DNA of 64,000 bases, taken from NCBI RefSeq assembly GCF_000208865.1, contig NC_018396.1, forward strand, positions 3,467,101-3,531,100. The letters run 5' to 3'. Under the pieces are notes generated by a model. That model was not told the origin of the DNA, ran no database searches, and saw nothing but the letters and a program-made list of their open reading frames with translations. Position numbers and translations under genes: made by a program. How positions within the stretch are numbered: the stretch's first letter is position 1; each line of letters starts with the position of its first letter. This document shows, piece after piece, positions 1-10,020 of this stretch. The stretch comes from Neospora caninum Liverpool. Its lineage: Eukaryota; Apicomplexa; Conoidasida; Eucoccidiorida; Sarcocystidae.

Positions 1-96
1 TCTAGTCACCCTAGGCAGGACACTACCTTTCTTTGAGTGCCCGGGGGCTCCTGGGGTCGTGTCGCGAGGCCTGTGGCGCATTTTCACCCCTTGGAC

Positions 97-1317
97 ATGC
101 GCCCCACTCTCGCTCTCGTTCTTTTCTCCTCCGCTGCCTTTCTCCTTCTGTGTGTCTGGCCTTTCCTTCGCTTCTCTTCTCCCGAGCTTCCCGTTCTCTG
201 CTCGACGCGCTGGATCTGGTACGCGTGGCGCGCACTTTTCCTGTTCGCTCAGGACTCGGAACCGCTGGAGGACGAAGAGGAAGGAGACGTCTTCGACGAG
301 GCTCAAACTCTCGGCGAAGTAAGGCAGATTCGGGAGAAGGCAGACTGGCAGCGAAAGCACAGAAAGGGGAACCAGACACCACCGGAAGCTGCAGTGATCA
401 GCCCAAGAGAAAGGCCACAAGACCCGTCCTCAACCGCGGTCTCGTAGGGACGCACGAAACGTTTCGAGGAGACGTCAGGCAGTAAAGCGAGGCGGTGACA
501 AGGCGACAAAGCGGGGGAAACAAGAAAGTCGCTATCCGCGCGCAGCGCAGCAGCGGGCGACTCGAGCGGAAGAGAAACGGAAGCCCGAAATGCTCGCGGG
601 GGAGGGCGCGCGCGTCTTTTTCGGGGCACGGATTTTAGGCAAAAGTCGGAGCGACGGGCACTGGCGTTTTACTTGCGAGAGTTTCTCTGTTTGTGGTTTC
701 GCTGTGCAGGAGGCTCAACGTCTGGACCGCCTAGACCATGAAGAACTCCCAAATGCGGCGGCATATGATGTCGCCAGCCTAACAGGTAAAGCGGAGACGA
801 AACTCTCTGCTTCAAAAGCCGGGATTTTGGGGGGCCGATTTCCATTCGTTACAAGGTAATTCATAGGTTTTTGTATAGGGCGGTGTGAATGTGAATGTAG
901 CTGTGGAGAGCAGCTGCATGAAACCATTGGTGTTTGTTCGAGAACTCCCGCGTGCTTAGTTGTACACTTTTCCGACCCCGGTGGCTCCTGAACGTGTGCT
1001 TGTACACATTCATGAATGTGAAACGGAACGATGCGACGGACTGCAGCGGTAGATTTCGATTGGCCTTTGGCCTTGTCAGGAGTGCATGCGCGTCACTGTG
1101 CGGCGGATTTTCTCTGTCAGATATGCCACTGACAGAGTGGATGAGGAGGCCGCGGCGGCTCGAAACCTTCCAGATGGAACAGACAGAGAAACGCGCAGGC
1201 AAAGGAGTTGTAGACAGCGGCGCAACTGACAATGAACACATCGACAGTGTCGAAGAGAACGATGAGGGAAAAGAATTCTTGCCTGCAGTGGACAGATACG
1301 TTCCGAACAAGTCTTGA
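97..1317 (+). CDS. Small membrane protein, three exons (hypothetical)
   Basis: Proposed CDS join(97..318, 710..785, 1121..1317), 164 residues. I do not recognise a family. Exon 1 begins at the first in-frame ATG and encodes a hydrophobic N-terminus (about residues 5-26, MRPTLALVLFSSAAFLLL...) followed by a Trp-rich patch (about 40-52) and an acidic stretch (EDEEEGD). It ends at GAA|GTAAGG in phase 0. Exon 2 follows a CTGTGCAG acceptor and ends ACAG|GTAAAG in phase 1. Exon 3 follows TCTCTGTCAG and supplies the matching two bases, then a polar acidic C-terminus ending PNKS before TGA. All three phases fit, which is the main support. The N-terminal segment could be a signal anchor, with the rest cytosolic or luminal. 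The true start could lie left of the window, because exon 1 is open upstream to near the edge. Function unknown. Confidence 0.5.
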
Positions 1318-3847
1318 GTTTTTGTGGCTGAATGCCGTCTGGGTTCTCGAGTTCCGTGCTCGGTTCACTGCCAGCAGGCACGGTTGGAACGGTCGGCGCG
1401 GTCACCCTGCACGGGGTTCTCTGTCCTTTCTTTGGAAGGAGTGGGCGCGGTTCGTTCCGTGGCTTTTTTCATTCTGGCGCGTTAGTCGCAACGCACAGGA
1501 CGCACCTTTTCGTCTGAGTTGCGCGAAGCGCGCTGCCTGATGCCGTAGGTGGGAAACGGACGGAAGAACGGTTTACTGCGGACTCCAGATGTTGAGCCGA
1601 GAGGTCCGATTGGAAAGGCGCTGGGCACCCGCAACAGGGTGTACCCCTCTATCGTTTGCGAAACAAACTCACCAAATCTGAAATCCTTTTCAGCTAGAAT
1701 CGCGGACTGTCCTCCGCTATACGCTCCTGTGAAGGCCGGCAGGAGTGATATACGGGCACGAATTTGTCGAACCCCGATCGTTTCTTTCTTTATCCATTTC
1801 TAAGGACAAGCGGGATCGCTCGTGAATCTGCGCGTGGGGCAAAAAGCACGATTCCAAAGTCGTCCTGTGCCTGTGGCATCATGCACAGACACACGTCAAA
1901 TCTACTCGCGGCAAACAGGCAGTCCACGTCAGCTCCAGCGCACCAAAGTGCCTTGTCGTGTGTGAACTTGCTCGGTGAACGTAGCAGAAGTCCGTCAACG
2001 AGGAGGCAGTCGGACTTCGGACTCACAAGCCGACACCCAGCTGTGCCCAGAGAGAGGAGCGAAAGCTCTCGGTTTTGGCCATCCAAAAGTCTGGGCGGTT
2101 TTCTGCCGACGGGCCATCCGCGAGCATCGAGCCTCCCTTTACTCGGCAGCCGTTTGTGCTGTTTACCCGTAGCCTTCGGACGTGAGCGCGGCGACGTCGG
2201 TCGGTCGGTCGCTCGCTCGAAAACCACCGAAGCGGCAGCAACACAAAGCCGGCGCTGAGTAAACGAAGAGGTCTAAACCGTTCTGCTAAAACGCGGGCGG
2301 TACGCTCGGCGTGTGGCCGCATGACTGCTGGCGTGTGAAGCAGCAGATGTCTGTGCGGAGCACCGACGGCGGAATGTGCCTAGCTCCGTTGATTCCCTCC
2401 TGAGTGCAATCTGGGGGCACTTGATGCTTGCTAAAATTTCTCATTGTTAAAGGGCGGCGACTCGTCTATAGTTTGCTAGTTTGGTGTACAAGGAAATTTC
2501 ATATCAGGGAACTCCAGGGTATTAACTGAAACGTAAAAACACTCCGTCTGAATGGAGAAAGAGTAGCCTATTCCCCGGCGACCGTCGCTGCTGCTGATGA
2601 GGTTTTCAGCCGCGTGTACTGGCAGTCGGAGAACTGTTGAATGTGCAGCTAACGCGCGTATCCCCGAACCTATACACGCGTGATTGTTACTGTAGGCTCT
2701 GGACATCCGGGGCTCTGTAGGAAAGCGCACGACGCACATCGGACTGTTGTGGTCCTGACAAGGTCTGGACATTTTTGATGGAAACACGGGGGGCCGAGCG
2801 GTGCGCTCCGGCTCTGCTTTGGTGGCTCCAGAAACCAAGTGCAAGAAGTCTCGGGGAACGTGGTGCGAACTCTCTCCGCGCACCAGCGCCTTTTGTGGAA
2901 GAACATGGTCTCCACAAACCTGCGACTGATGCGAGAGCCGCGCTCAACAACGCAGCTTCCACGTAGAGCTTCTATCCCGCGACTCCCGTCCGGGTTAGCC
3001 TGACAACAGCCGCGATTTTGTTCCTCCCGGACACAGGTGACGCTTTTTCGCTGTTTCCTAAAAAGGCAACAGGCAAAGTGACACATTCCTCCGTTCAGTG
3101 ACTGTGTGATCCTCAAGCGGAACCGATTACGGAGCTGCCTTCGGAGGTCGGTTTCCGCTCTTTTGTCCAGCGTGTGCTGTCAACCGTTGTGCGCAAGACC
3201 CGCTTTCAGAAAGAGTTCGCGCGATTTCTCAGACGCAAATTCAGTAGCCAAAAACCCGCGATATCTCTCGCTTTTGTTTGCTCGCCACTCTCCATTCATA
3301 CTTTCTGCGCCGTTCGAGGCAGCGAAGTCTTTTCTGTCTTGCCAGGTTGCCGCCCGCCAAGCTGGTGATCGCGCCGTCTCCTGTGCGCTAGAGTTTCCGA
3401 ACAGAAAGGGAACACGCTTCGGTCCTGTGCCTGTGCGCTGTGTCCCATCGTTTCCGGCGAGGGTTTCCGCTTTTTTCGCTTCCACTGTGCCTTCGTCTCG
3501 CTTTTGTCATTTCAATGTCACCACCCGCGTCCCCCTTCGTTTCTCTCTTTCCTTGTCACTGTCCTTCGGCAGCACACTCGCGTGCGGACGGAGACCCGCT
3601 GTCCGCCGAAGCGTGTACGCCCCAGTCCGCTTCTGGATTGTTTTTTTCTTCAACGACGCCGTGCGCGACTTCTCCTCTGCTTCACCTGAGTTCCCGGCTG
3701 GGCACTGCTTCTGTCGACGCTCACCTCGGCGGAATTAAAGACGCCCTACACTGTGGAGCGCCCGCGGAGCGGGCTCTTCCAACCGGTCCTCTCGCGCGAA
3801 GTTCTTCCTCTTGTGCGCGTGAAAAGCCTGGTGAGGAAAAAATCGCG
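1318..3847. other. Intergenic stretch, no supported gene
   Basis: Short frames occur on both strands, but none has a convincing start, splice context or protein-like composition. It holds the 3' flank of the small membrane protein and the upstream region of the 3848-4411 gene. The last 300-400 bases are T/C-rich, as coccidian leaders often are. An in-frame extension of the next gene back to an ATG at 3515 is possible. Confidence 0.5.
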
Positions 3848-4411
3848 ATGGGCGCACGGCACGAAAGCGACGCTTTTTCAGAAGACAGCCAGCGAACAGC
3901 ATGTTTCGGGGGAGGTTCGCCGCGAGAATGTTCGCAGGCGGATCCCGCCGCGCCGGCTGCGTCGTCCTCGGGTGTGCATCGTCGGTCTTCAAAAAACGGA
4001 TGTCCTCCGGTAGGTTGCAAGTGTGTGCCTGTTCCTAAGGAACTCTCTGCGTATCTGTCCTCCTCTGAGCCGGCTTCGCTTTTGTCTTTCTGGTTCGATC
4101 CCCGCCTCTTTTTCCGCAAATGGCCAATCGCCCTCGCTGGTGACGCGGCTTCCAAGGCAGCCTGCCTCCCTGTGTCCCCCTCCGTCCGGTTCAGCTTTTC
4201 TTCTGCAGTCCTTCCGAACCTCCTTCCCCTTCTTCTCTTTGCCGTCTTTCCCTTCCTCTCGCTCCTCTCGCTGCAGTGTCTCCTGCCTTCGTGCCATCCC
4301 CTCATTCTCTTCATCGGCGTCCTACCCTTTCTTCCGCTCGTCGGCCTCGGCGTCGCGACGTGGCTGTTTTTTACTCTCTCCTGGTTGGCGGTCAAACTGG
4401 CAGCGCCGTGA
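3848..4411 (+). CDS. Short protein with hydrophobic hairpin-like C-terminus (hypothetical)
   Basis: Open frame ending at TGA 4411. I chose the ATG at 3848 (context TCGCGATGG, purine at -3 and G at +4), giving 187 residues. The frame stays open upstream to an ATG at 3515 (298 residues), but that extension is low-complexity Ser/Pro and may be leader. The N-terminal half is polar. A motif around SFWFDPRLFFRKWP is followed by two or three very hydrophobic stretches (PNLLPLLLFAVFPFLSLLSL, then HPLILFIGVLPFLPLVGLG and a final WLFFTLSWLAV) reaching almost to the C-terminus. This suggests a tail-anchored or reticulon-like hairpin membrane protein, but no family was recognised. A GTAGGT string near 4010 could be a splice donor, so an alternative exon structure cannot be excluded. 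Confidence 0.4.
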   Translation: MGARHESDAFSEDSQRTACFGGGSPRECSQADPAAPAASSSGVHRRSSKNGCPPVGCKCVPVPKELSAYLSSSEPASLLSFWFDPRLFFRKWPIALAGDAASKAACLPVSPSVRFSFSSAVLPNLLPLLLFAVFPFLSLLSLQCLLPSCHPLILFIGVLPFLPLVGLGVATWLFFTLSWLAVKLAAP

Positions 4412-5262
4412 GGAGAAGAGACGCAAAGAGCCGCGAATCGCTCCGGCCGCAAACGACACTCGAATACACAGAGGGAGACGTACTCGCGAGGATGCTACCT
4501 GTTTGCCTCCAGTAACGCGCAACAGACAGCGAAGGTCCCTTGGTCGGGCTGTACCGCCCCCCCCCCCCCCGGACTTCGCCAGGCCGCACGGACAGCAAAC
4601 AGAGCCGAGGGGAGAAGAAGGCGACGCAGCAGACATGCAGAGCGCCGGAAAAGGGAAAAGGAAAACCGACAAGGCAGCGCCAGGGCGGCGAGAAAAAGCG
4701 CTGTGGAGATCGCGCAGTTTCCGAGCAAGGAGGCAAAGGAGAGAGAAGAGAAAAACAGAAGCGAGGAGGCAGCTCCCCTGGCTAGACACAGAAGGCCTGT
4801 GCATCATGCGGGCGACGGTTTCGACTGCGCGGCTTCGTAGGGTACCTGGACCAGTTAGACAGACGAGACGGGACGCCTTCCTCGGTCTCTCGCATGCGCG
4901 CCAGCAGAGAGAACCTTTCTCGCTTTTCTAAAAGACTGAGATACGATCATCCGTTTCCAATCAGAGCCGCGTCTTCTCTCGGGTCCGGCTGTGTCCCTCT
5001 CCGCTTTCTCTCAGTTGCCGCCTGCCGCACCGCCTCGTGTTGGCGCTCCGCAGTCTTCCTGTCGAGCGCTGCTCTTCTCTCGTGCTTCCTGTCGAGCGGC
5101 TTCTGCGGCTTACGAAGACTGCGGCGTCTTCAAGGTCTAGGGAGGCTCTTCTGACCTCGGGCCCTCGAAGCGCCGAGTTCTCGGCTGTCTCCGTAAGCCT
5201 GCTCCAGCAGCCACTCGCCTCCATGCGCCCAACAGCGTCTGCATGCAGCGCGGGAAGAAGAA
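4412..5262. promoter_or_regulatory. Intergenic region upstream of the TBC gene
   Basis: No gene is supported here. It contains a run of 14 C (4557-4570) and several short frames on both strands. It must carry the leader and promoter of the TBC gene that starts at 5263. A TGCATGCA word, common in coccidian upstream regions, lies near 5239. No TATA-like element could be assigned. Confidence 0.35.
4557..4570. repeat. Poly-C run, 14 nt
   Basis: Uninterrupted run of 14 C on the plus strand, in the gap between two plus-strand genes. It belongs to a recurring set of C/G homopolymers in this window (see 19892, 28257, 31853, 46189). Confidence 0.9.
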
Positions 5263-8200
5263 ATGGCCGGAACCGACGCGGGCGAGGCGAAGGCGGGGAA
5301 GGCACGGGAGTTTGGCGCTCTGACGGGCGCAGAGACAGGCACGTCGACCGCTCCAGCGACGAGCGTCTGTGAGAGAGTTCGAAGGCTTGCGGAAGTGCGT
5401 GAAGAAGGCGTTCTTGTTTCTCCAGAGAGGTTTCGCGAATGCGCCGCTCAAGCGTCACGGGAAGTCGCCGCGTGCGTCGGTCAGGACCGTCGCGCGGCGC
5501 CTCTCGGTTCCTCCTCAGAACAGCGCCGAGGGCCAGCGCGCAGCGCGGGAGTCGGGAGAAGACGCCTCTTTGAGTTGCTCGAAGCAGTCGCGTTCGACCG
5601 GGAAGGCTTCCTGTGCAGCGCCTTCCGCGCCGTGCTGTTCCCCATCCTGACGGGCTGCGCATCTCCGTCACCCACTGCGTTGCGGCTCGTCGCCTTTCTT
5701 CGAGCTCGCCAGTTGGCGGTCCGCAGCGAAGACTCGGAAGAAGAAAAAGACTTGGAAGAAGAAAACGACTTGGAAGAGCTTGCTGCCGATGGATGCGAAG
5801 AGCGCCGCAGGCTGGGCATGCAAAGGGAAAAGTCTCGAGAAAAAGGCGAGTTGGGTAAGAGGCGAGACGCCGCTCGCACGGCCAGAGGTGACTGCGCGCG
5901 TGCCCGGCCGGCGACCGAAGGAGAGTGTGGGAGCAGTGCGGAGCCTCCGAGCGCGAGAGAGGAATCAGACGGCAGCGCCGGCGAGGCGAAACCGCGGGTT
6001 CCGACGCATGTCCAGGGCGGCCAGCGCAGGCACGATGGAACCACGAAAGATTCGCCGCAGAGGGGCGAGGGCTCCGACGCGGCCGCTGAGTCCTCGCCAG
6101 GTCGAGAAACTCTTGACGGATCTCTGCGCGCCGAGCTGTACCGCCAGACTCTCGCCGCTCTCCACGTGTACTCGAGGCTCGTCTCCCCCCCTGTCGACCC
6201 TTTGCGCGCTGCCCAGCGCCACGGCGAGGACGCTGGAAGCGACAGGCCTGCAGCGTGTACAGACGGGGAGCGCCTCGCGGGGCAAGAGGCGGGACTGTCG
6301 CGTCGCCTTCGACAGGCGGCGGGCGAGGCGGAGGGCGCCGCGATGCTGCTCTTTCTTCTCCAAGGGAACCCTGAGACGTCGGGCGTCTTCTCGCCGCGAT
6401 CCGCGGTCGAGCCGCACGCGGGCGCGCGCGCTGGCGTGGAGCAGCTCTCCGCAGAGAGCGAACGCTCAGCGGAGGCCTGTGGAAGAGACGGAGCGGACGA
6501 AGACGCGAGTCAGCAAGTCCTCGCAGCGCTCCAAGCCGCGGGGGTCAAACGCAGCGTCTGGGACTTGAGTCCGCTGGTCGAGAAACTGAAGGCTTCCGCT
6601 TCTTTTCGAACGCCGGCGGGCGGCGCGGCGCGAGGCAGCCCCTGGGAACAGGAAGGCGAGCTCGTCTCTCCAGAGGAGAAGATGCAGGTTGCGAAGGACG
6701 TGGCGCGGTCGATGCAGCAGTGGCGGCTGGGAGAGGCGCCGAGCAGAGACGCCGGCGCCACAGGCGCCACAGGCGGCGAGGGGCGGGAGTGCGTGGACCA
6801 GGCTCCGCTTGCCAGCTTCCGCGGAGGCGGAGTGCCCGGCGCGTCGACGTCTGCGACTCTCGCGGGTTTCGCAGAAGACCAGCGAAGCTCAGCGGACGCC
6901 AGACAGGCCGAGGCGCCCGGCGCGGCGAGCGCCGTGGGAGAAGTCCGGGGCGCGCGGGGGGAGAGCAGAGATGAAGCGGCGGAAGGACGCGGAGACGCCA
7001 CATGCCTGCGAGACACACTGGAGACCATTCTGCTCGCGGTCGTTGCGCGACACAGCGGACGACTCTTCTACACTCAAGGCATGCACGATGTGGCGGCTGC
7101 TCTCCTTCTCCTCCTGTTCAACGCCGGGCGGTTCCTGCTCTGCGTCGCTTGGCAGAGACGTGTGTCTCCCCCACGCAAAGCTGCGCGCTTGCCATCTGGA
7201 CCCCGCTCGTGTCCGCGTCGACTCTCTCTCGCGTCATCTCCCTCCGCGTCTCCTGAGGGCCGGTCCGCCTTTCCTCTGTCGGATTCTGTGCGTTTCGAGC
7301 GGAGTTCGCTCTGCACGCTTCGCCGCATGCGGGCTCCGACCTTTCGCGCGTTTCTGGCGAAGCACCACGCGCTGTCCGGACACCTCGCGGACGTGGCTTT
7401 CTCCCTGACGGAGCGTCTGTGCGTCTTCCATCTCTGCGACTTCTTCGCTGCGTCCCTGGACGCCGCGCTGCTCCCGTGGCTGGCGATGCTGTCCCTCATC
7501 CTGCGGAGGCTGGACTCGGCCGTCCACGCCGTCTTCCGCGCCACTGCTCCCGCGGGGCGAGACGAGAGCCGCCCGTGGCCAGCCGCGAGCGCAGACGACC
7601 GCTCCTCCGACGAAGCGCCCGACGGCGCGCGCTCCGGCGACGCGGGAGACGCGGGCGACGCGCGCAGCAGGGAAAAGACAGAAGGCGAGGACAGGGAGAA
7701 AGGCGAGGACGGAGCGGAAAGCACAGATGAAGAAGACCCACACGCTCCGTGTTCGACTGGGGCCGAGCTGCAGCCGTGCACGTCTTGGCTGATTACGATT
7801 TTCGCGCACTCCTTCTCGTCCTTCCCGGGTTTGTGTCGGGTTCTGGATTGCTCGTTGGCGGCGCATCCGCTGTTTCCTCTCTACTTTGCAGCGACGGTTC
7901 TCTCTCGGCAACGCACGCTCATTTTTCGCGAGTTCGAAGAGGCGCTCGCGTCGCCGCTCGCGGGCCGTCTTCCCCTCGCCGTCGCACAGATTCTCGGGGC
8001 GCCTGGCAGGCTGGACGGGGAGCGGCTGGCACGCGTCATCGTCGCAGCCGAGAGAGGCAGGCGGCGGGCCGAGCGACGCGGGAGGGGACACGTGGACGGA
8101 TCGCGGGGGGCGAGGCAGGTCGGTGAAGCTGCGAACGGTGTAGATACAGCCGAGCGAGCGGCAGGCAAGGAAACGCTGCTCGAGACGCTTCGAGCCCACG

Positions 8201-10020
8201 TCGGCGACGACATCTACGCCAGACTTCACGGTTTGATTCAGAACATCGATTTCGACGCACTGCCTCTGAACGAGGTTCTGCGAGACACGTACAGAGCCCT
8301 CCGGGTGGCTGTGCCGCCGGAGACGGTTCTCAGGGAAGCGAAACGCCTGCGGATTCGCCTGCCTCCCTTCTCGCCCGTGTACAACTTCCCGTATCCGTGG
8401 ATGCGAGAAGAAACCGACGTCGCTTGGCAAACTTCAGGGACTGTCGACTCCTCGGTGCTTGCGAGGCCTGCCTCGCCGCCGGGTTTCGCCGCGGCCGCGT
8501 CTTTGCCTTCGGCTGGGCATGTGACGGGCATCGCGCGGCGCCGCGCAGGCTCAGCGCGGCGGCCTCAAAAGAAGCGAAAGACGTGCAGCGCTCGAAAGGA
8601 AGCGCGAGAAGATCGGGAGATCACCGCCGGCAGAGACGCAGGCGCAGACGCCTGCGTTCTGCAGACGGCGCACTCCCTCGACTACTCAGCCTCAGTTCTC
8701 AAGCATCTTCCGCTTCCTGCGCATCTCGCCTCCCTCAGAGAAGAAGCCAAAGCCGAGAAAGCGAAGGAAGAGGAGGCACACGAGGCCGCGCATGCAGAGA
8801 CAAAACGCCTGAGGACCGGCGAGGCCGAGCGCCTCGCGAAGAGTGACGCCGGGGAACGTTTATCTCCGTTGTTTCCCGCCGAGCGGCGCGGCGGCTGTGC
8901 TTCGACGCAGACTGAACTGCAACCCGTGTCGACATCTAACAGGAAGAAAAAGAAGCCACAAAAGCCCTTCAGTCGCTCTTCTCCCGCTTCTTCCGCTTTG
9001 TCTTTGTCTGCGTCTCCTCTGTCTGCTTGCCTCTCGTCTTCTTCCTCGTTGGCCTCTGCTGCGTGCGCTGCCTCGCGTTCCTCAGCTTTGCGTGAGGGAG
9101 GCGGCCGAGGCGACTCCCAGACAGAAGGTTCCCGCTGCGCGCCTCGGAGCACTGTGCCGCCGGTGTATCTGTACGTACCAGTTCGCCCCTCTTCGCGCTC
9201 AAAATCCCCGGGGAAAGCGGGGCGAAGCCGGCGAGCCTCCGCGCCGTTCTATCCGTCGCGGTGGAGAAGCGTCGCGCGCGTCGAGGCTCTCGCGAAGCGC
9301 GAGTCGCGCCCTGACCACACGGAGGCGACTCGGGGGCTCTGGGCCGGGGCCGCGCGGCTTCTTCTCGCGGTTTTCCGGACGTTCCTCGCTCACCAACTTA
9401 GGTGGGGGAGACGCCTCCTCGCGTTCTTCCGCCGGTTCTTAGGGACTCTTGCGCTCCAGAGCGGGAAGGTAAACCGAGAAGGAGACGGCGAACGCCTCAG
9501 TCTCCAGGGCGGTCGCAGCGAGGAGCGCGCAGTTGCAGCGACAAAGCAGGGAGGGGGTGCGCGAGAGGAGGAGCTCGGCGAGGGGTGCTCCTCGCTCGCG
9601 TCGCGCTCCCGCGGGAAGGCGAGAAGGAGACATATGCCCGTGCACATGCTGAATGGGCCAGCGAGGGACGAACGCGCAGTGCAGGCGCGGCGGGGATCGG
9701 CGGTCGGGGAACCTCCGCAAGGGTCGGGGTTTTTTTTTCGCCTGCGTTTTGTCTGGCCCCGCGGCGAGAGGAGCAGAACGGAGACGCGGGAATCACCGAA
9801 CCCGGATGAGAGCGAAACCAGCGCGCAGACGAATCAGAAAGGCAAGAACGCCGCCCAGTCGGTGTCCGTCCTTTCCTTCCCCACGTCGCTTCTGAGTCTC
9901 GGACTCTTGGGGGCCTTGTGTCTCCTCGTCGCGATTCTCCACCTCCAAGACATGTCGCTCTCGCGCGCGTCGCTCTCGTCTTCTCTCCGCCACTTTGTCC
10001 GTCTCTTTCTGCCTCGCTAG
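5263..10020 (+). CDS. TBC1D20: TBC1D20/Gyp8-type Rab GTPase-activating protein, membrane-anchored
   Basis: Single open frame of 1585 residues; start chosen at AAGAAATGG. TBC proteins stimulate GTP hydrolysis by Rab GTPases; the TBC1D20 branch is an ER-anchored GAP for Rab1 at the ER-Golgi step. Both catalytic fingers are visible: the arginine motif KDVARS (D479, R482) and the glutamine motif YTQG (Y603, Q605). The distal signatures SWLIT (841-845) and HPLFPLYFAA (868-877) match the TBC1D20 subfamily closely. A hydrophobic segment at about 1541-1559, then a short basic tail, forms a C-terminal anchor as in the human protein. Human TBC1D20 is about 400 residues. The excess here is low-complexity insertion: Glu/Arg-rich 160-330, Arg/Ser-rich between the Q-finger and the SWLIT block, and basic 1030-1520. 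Substrate Rab1 and ER location are inferred from the subfamily. No intron is needed. Confidence 0.85.
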   Translation: MAGTDAGEAKAGKAREFGALTGAETGTSTAPATSVCERVRRLAEVREEGVLVSPERFRECAAQASREVAACVGQDRRAAPLGSSSEQRRGPARSAGVGRRRLFELLEAVAFDREGFLCSAFRAVLFPILTGCASPSPTALRLVAFLRARQLAVRSEDSEEEKDLEEENDLEELAADGCEERRRLGMQREKSREKGELGKRRDAARTARGDCARARPATEGECGSSAEPPSAREESDGSAGEAKPRVPTHVQGGQRRHDGTTKDSPQRGEGSDAAAESSPGRETLDGSLRAELYRQTLAALHVYSRLVSPPVDPLRAAQRHGEDAGSDRPAACTDGERLAGQEAGLSRRLRQAAGEAEGAAMLLFLLQGNPETSGVFSPRSAVEPHAGARAGVEQLSAESERSAEACGRDGADEDASQQVLAALQAAGVKRSVWDLSPLVEKLKASASFRTPAGGAARGSPWEQEGELVSPEEKMQVAKDVARSMQQWRLGEAPSRDAGATGATGGEGRECVDQAPLASFRGGGVPGASTSATLAGFAEDQRSSADARQAEAPGAASAVGEVRGARGESRDEAAEGRGDATCLRDTLETILLAVVARHSGRLFYTQGMHDVAAALLLLLFNAGRFLLCVAWQRRVSPPRKAARLPSGPRSCPRRLSLASSPSASPEGRSAFPLSDSVRFERSSLCTLRRMRAPTFRAFLAKHHALSGHLADVAFSLTERLCVFHLCDFFAASLDAALLPWLAMLSLILRRLDSAVHAVFRATAPAGRDESRPWPAASADDRSSDEAPDGARSGDAGDAGDARSREKTEGEDREKGEDGAESTDEEDPHAPCSTGAELQPCTSWLITIFAHSFSSFPGLCRVLDCSLAAHPLFPLYFAATVLSRQRTLIFREFEEALASPLAGRLPLAVAQILGAPGRLDGERLARVIVAAERGRRRAERRGRGHVDGSRGARQVGEAANGVDTAERAAGKETLLETLRAHVGDDIYARLHGLIQNIDFDALPLNEVLRDTYRALRVAVPPETVLREAKRLRIRLPPFSPVYNFPYPWMREETDVAWQTSGTVDSSVLARPASPPGFAAAASLPSAGHVTGIARRRAGSARRPQKKRKTCSARKEAREDREITAGRDAGADACVLQTAHSLDYSASVLKHLPLPAHLASLREEAKAEKAKEEEAHEAAHAETKRLRTGEAERLAKSDAGERLSPLFPAERRGGCASTQTELQPVSTSNRKKKKPQKPFSRSSPASSALSLSASPLSACLSSSSSLASAACAASRSSALREGGGRGDSQTEGSRCAPRSTVPPVYLYVPVRPSSRSKSPGKAGRSRRASAPFYPSRWRSVARVEALAKRESRPDHTEATRGLWAGAARLLLAVFRTFLAHQLRWGRRLLAFFRRFLGTLALQSGKVNREGDGERLSLQGGRSEERAVAATKQGGGAREEELGEGCSSLASRSRGKARRRHMPVHMLNGPARDERAVQARRGSAVGEPPQGSGFFFRLRFVWPRGERSRTETRESPNPDESETSAQTNQKGKNAAQSVSVLSFPTSLLSLGLLGALCLLVAILHLQDMSLSRASLSSSLRHFVRLFLPR

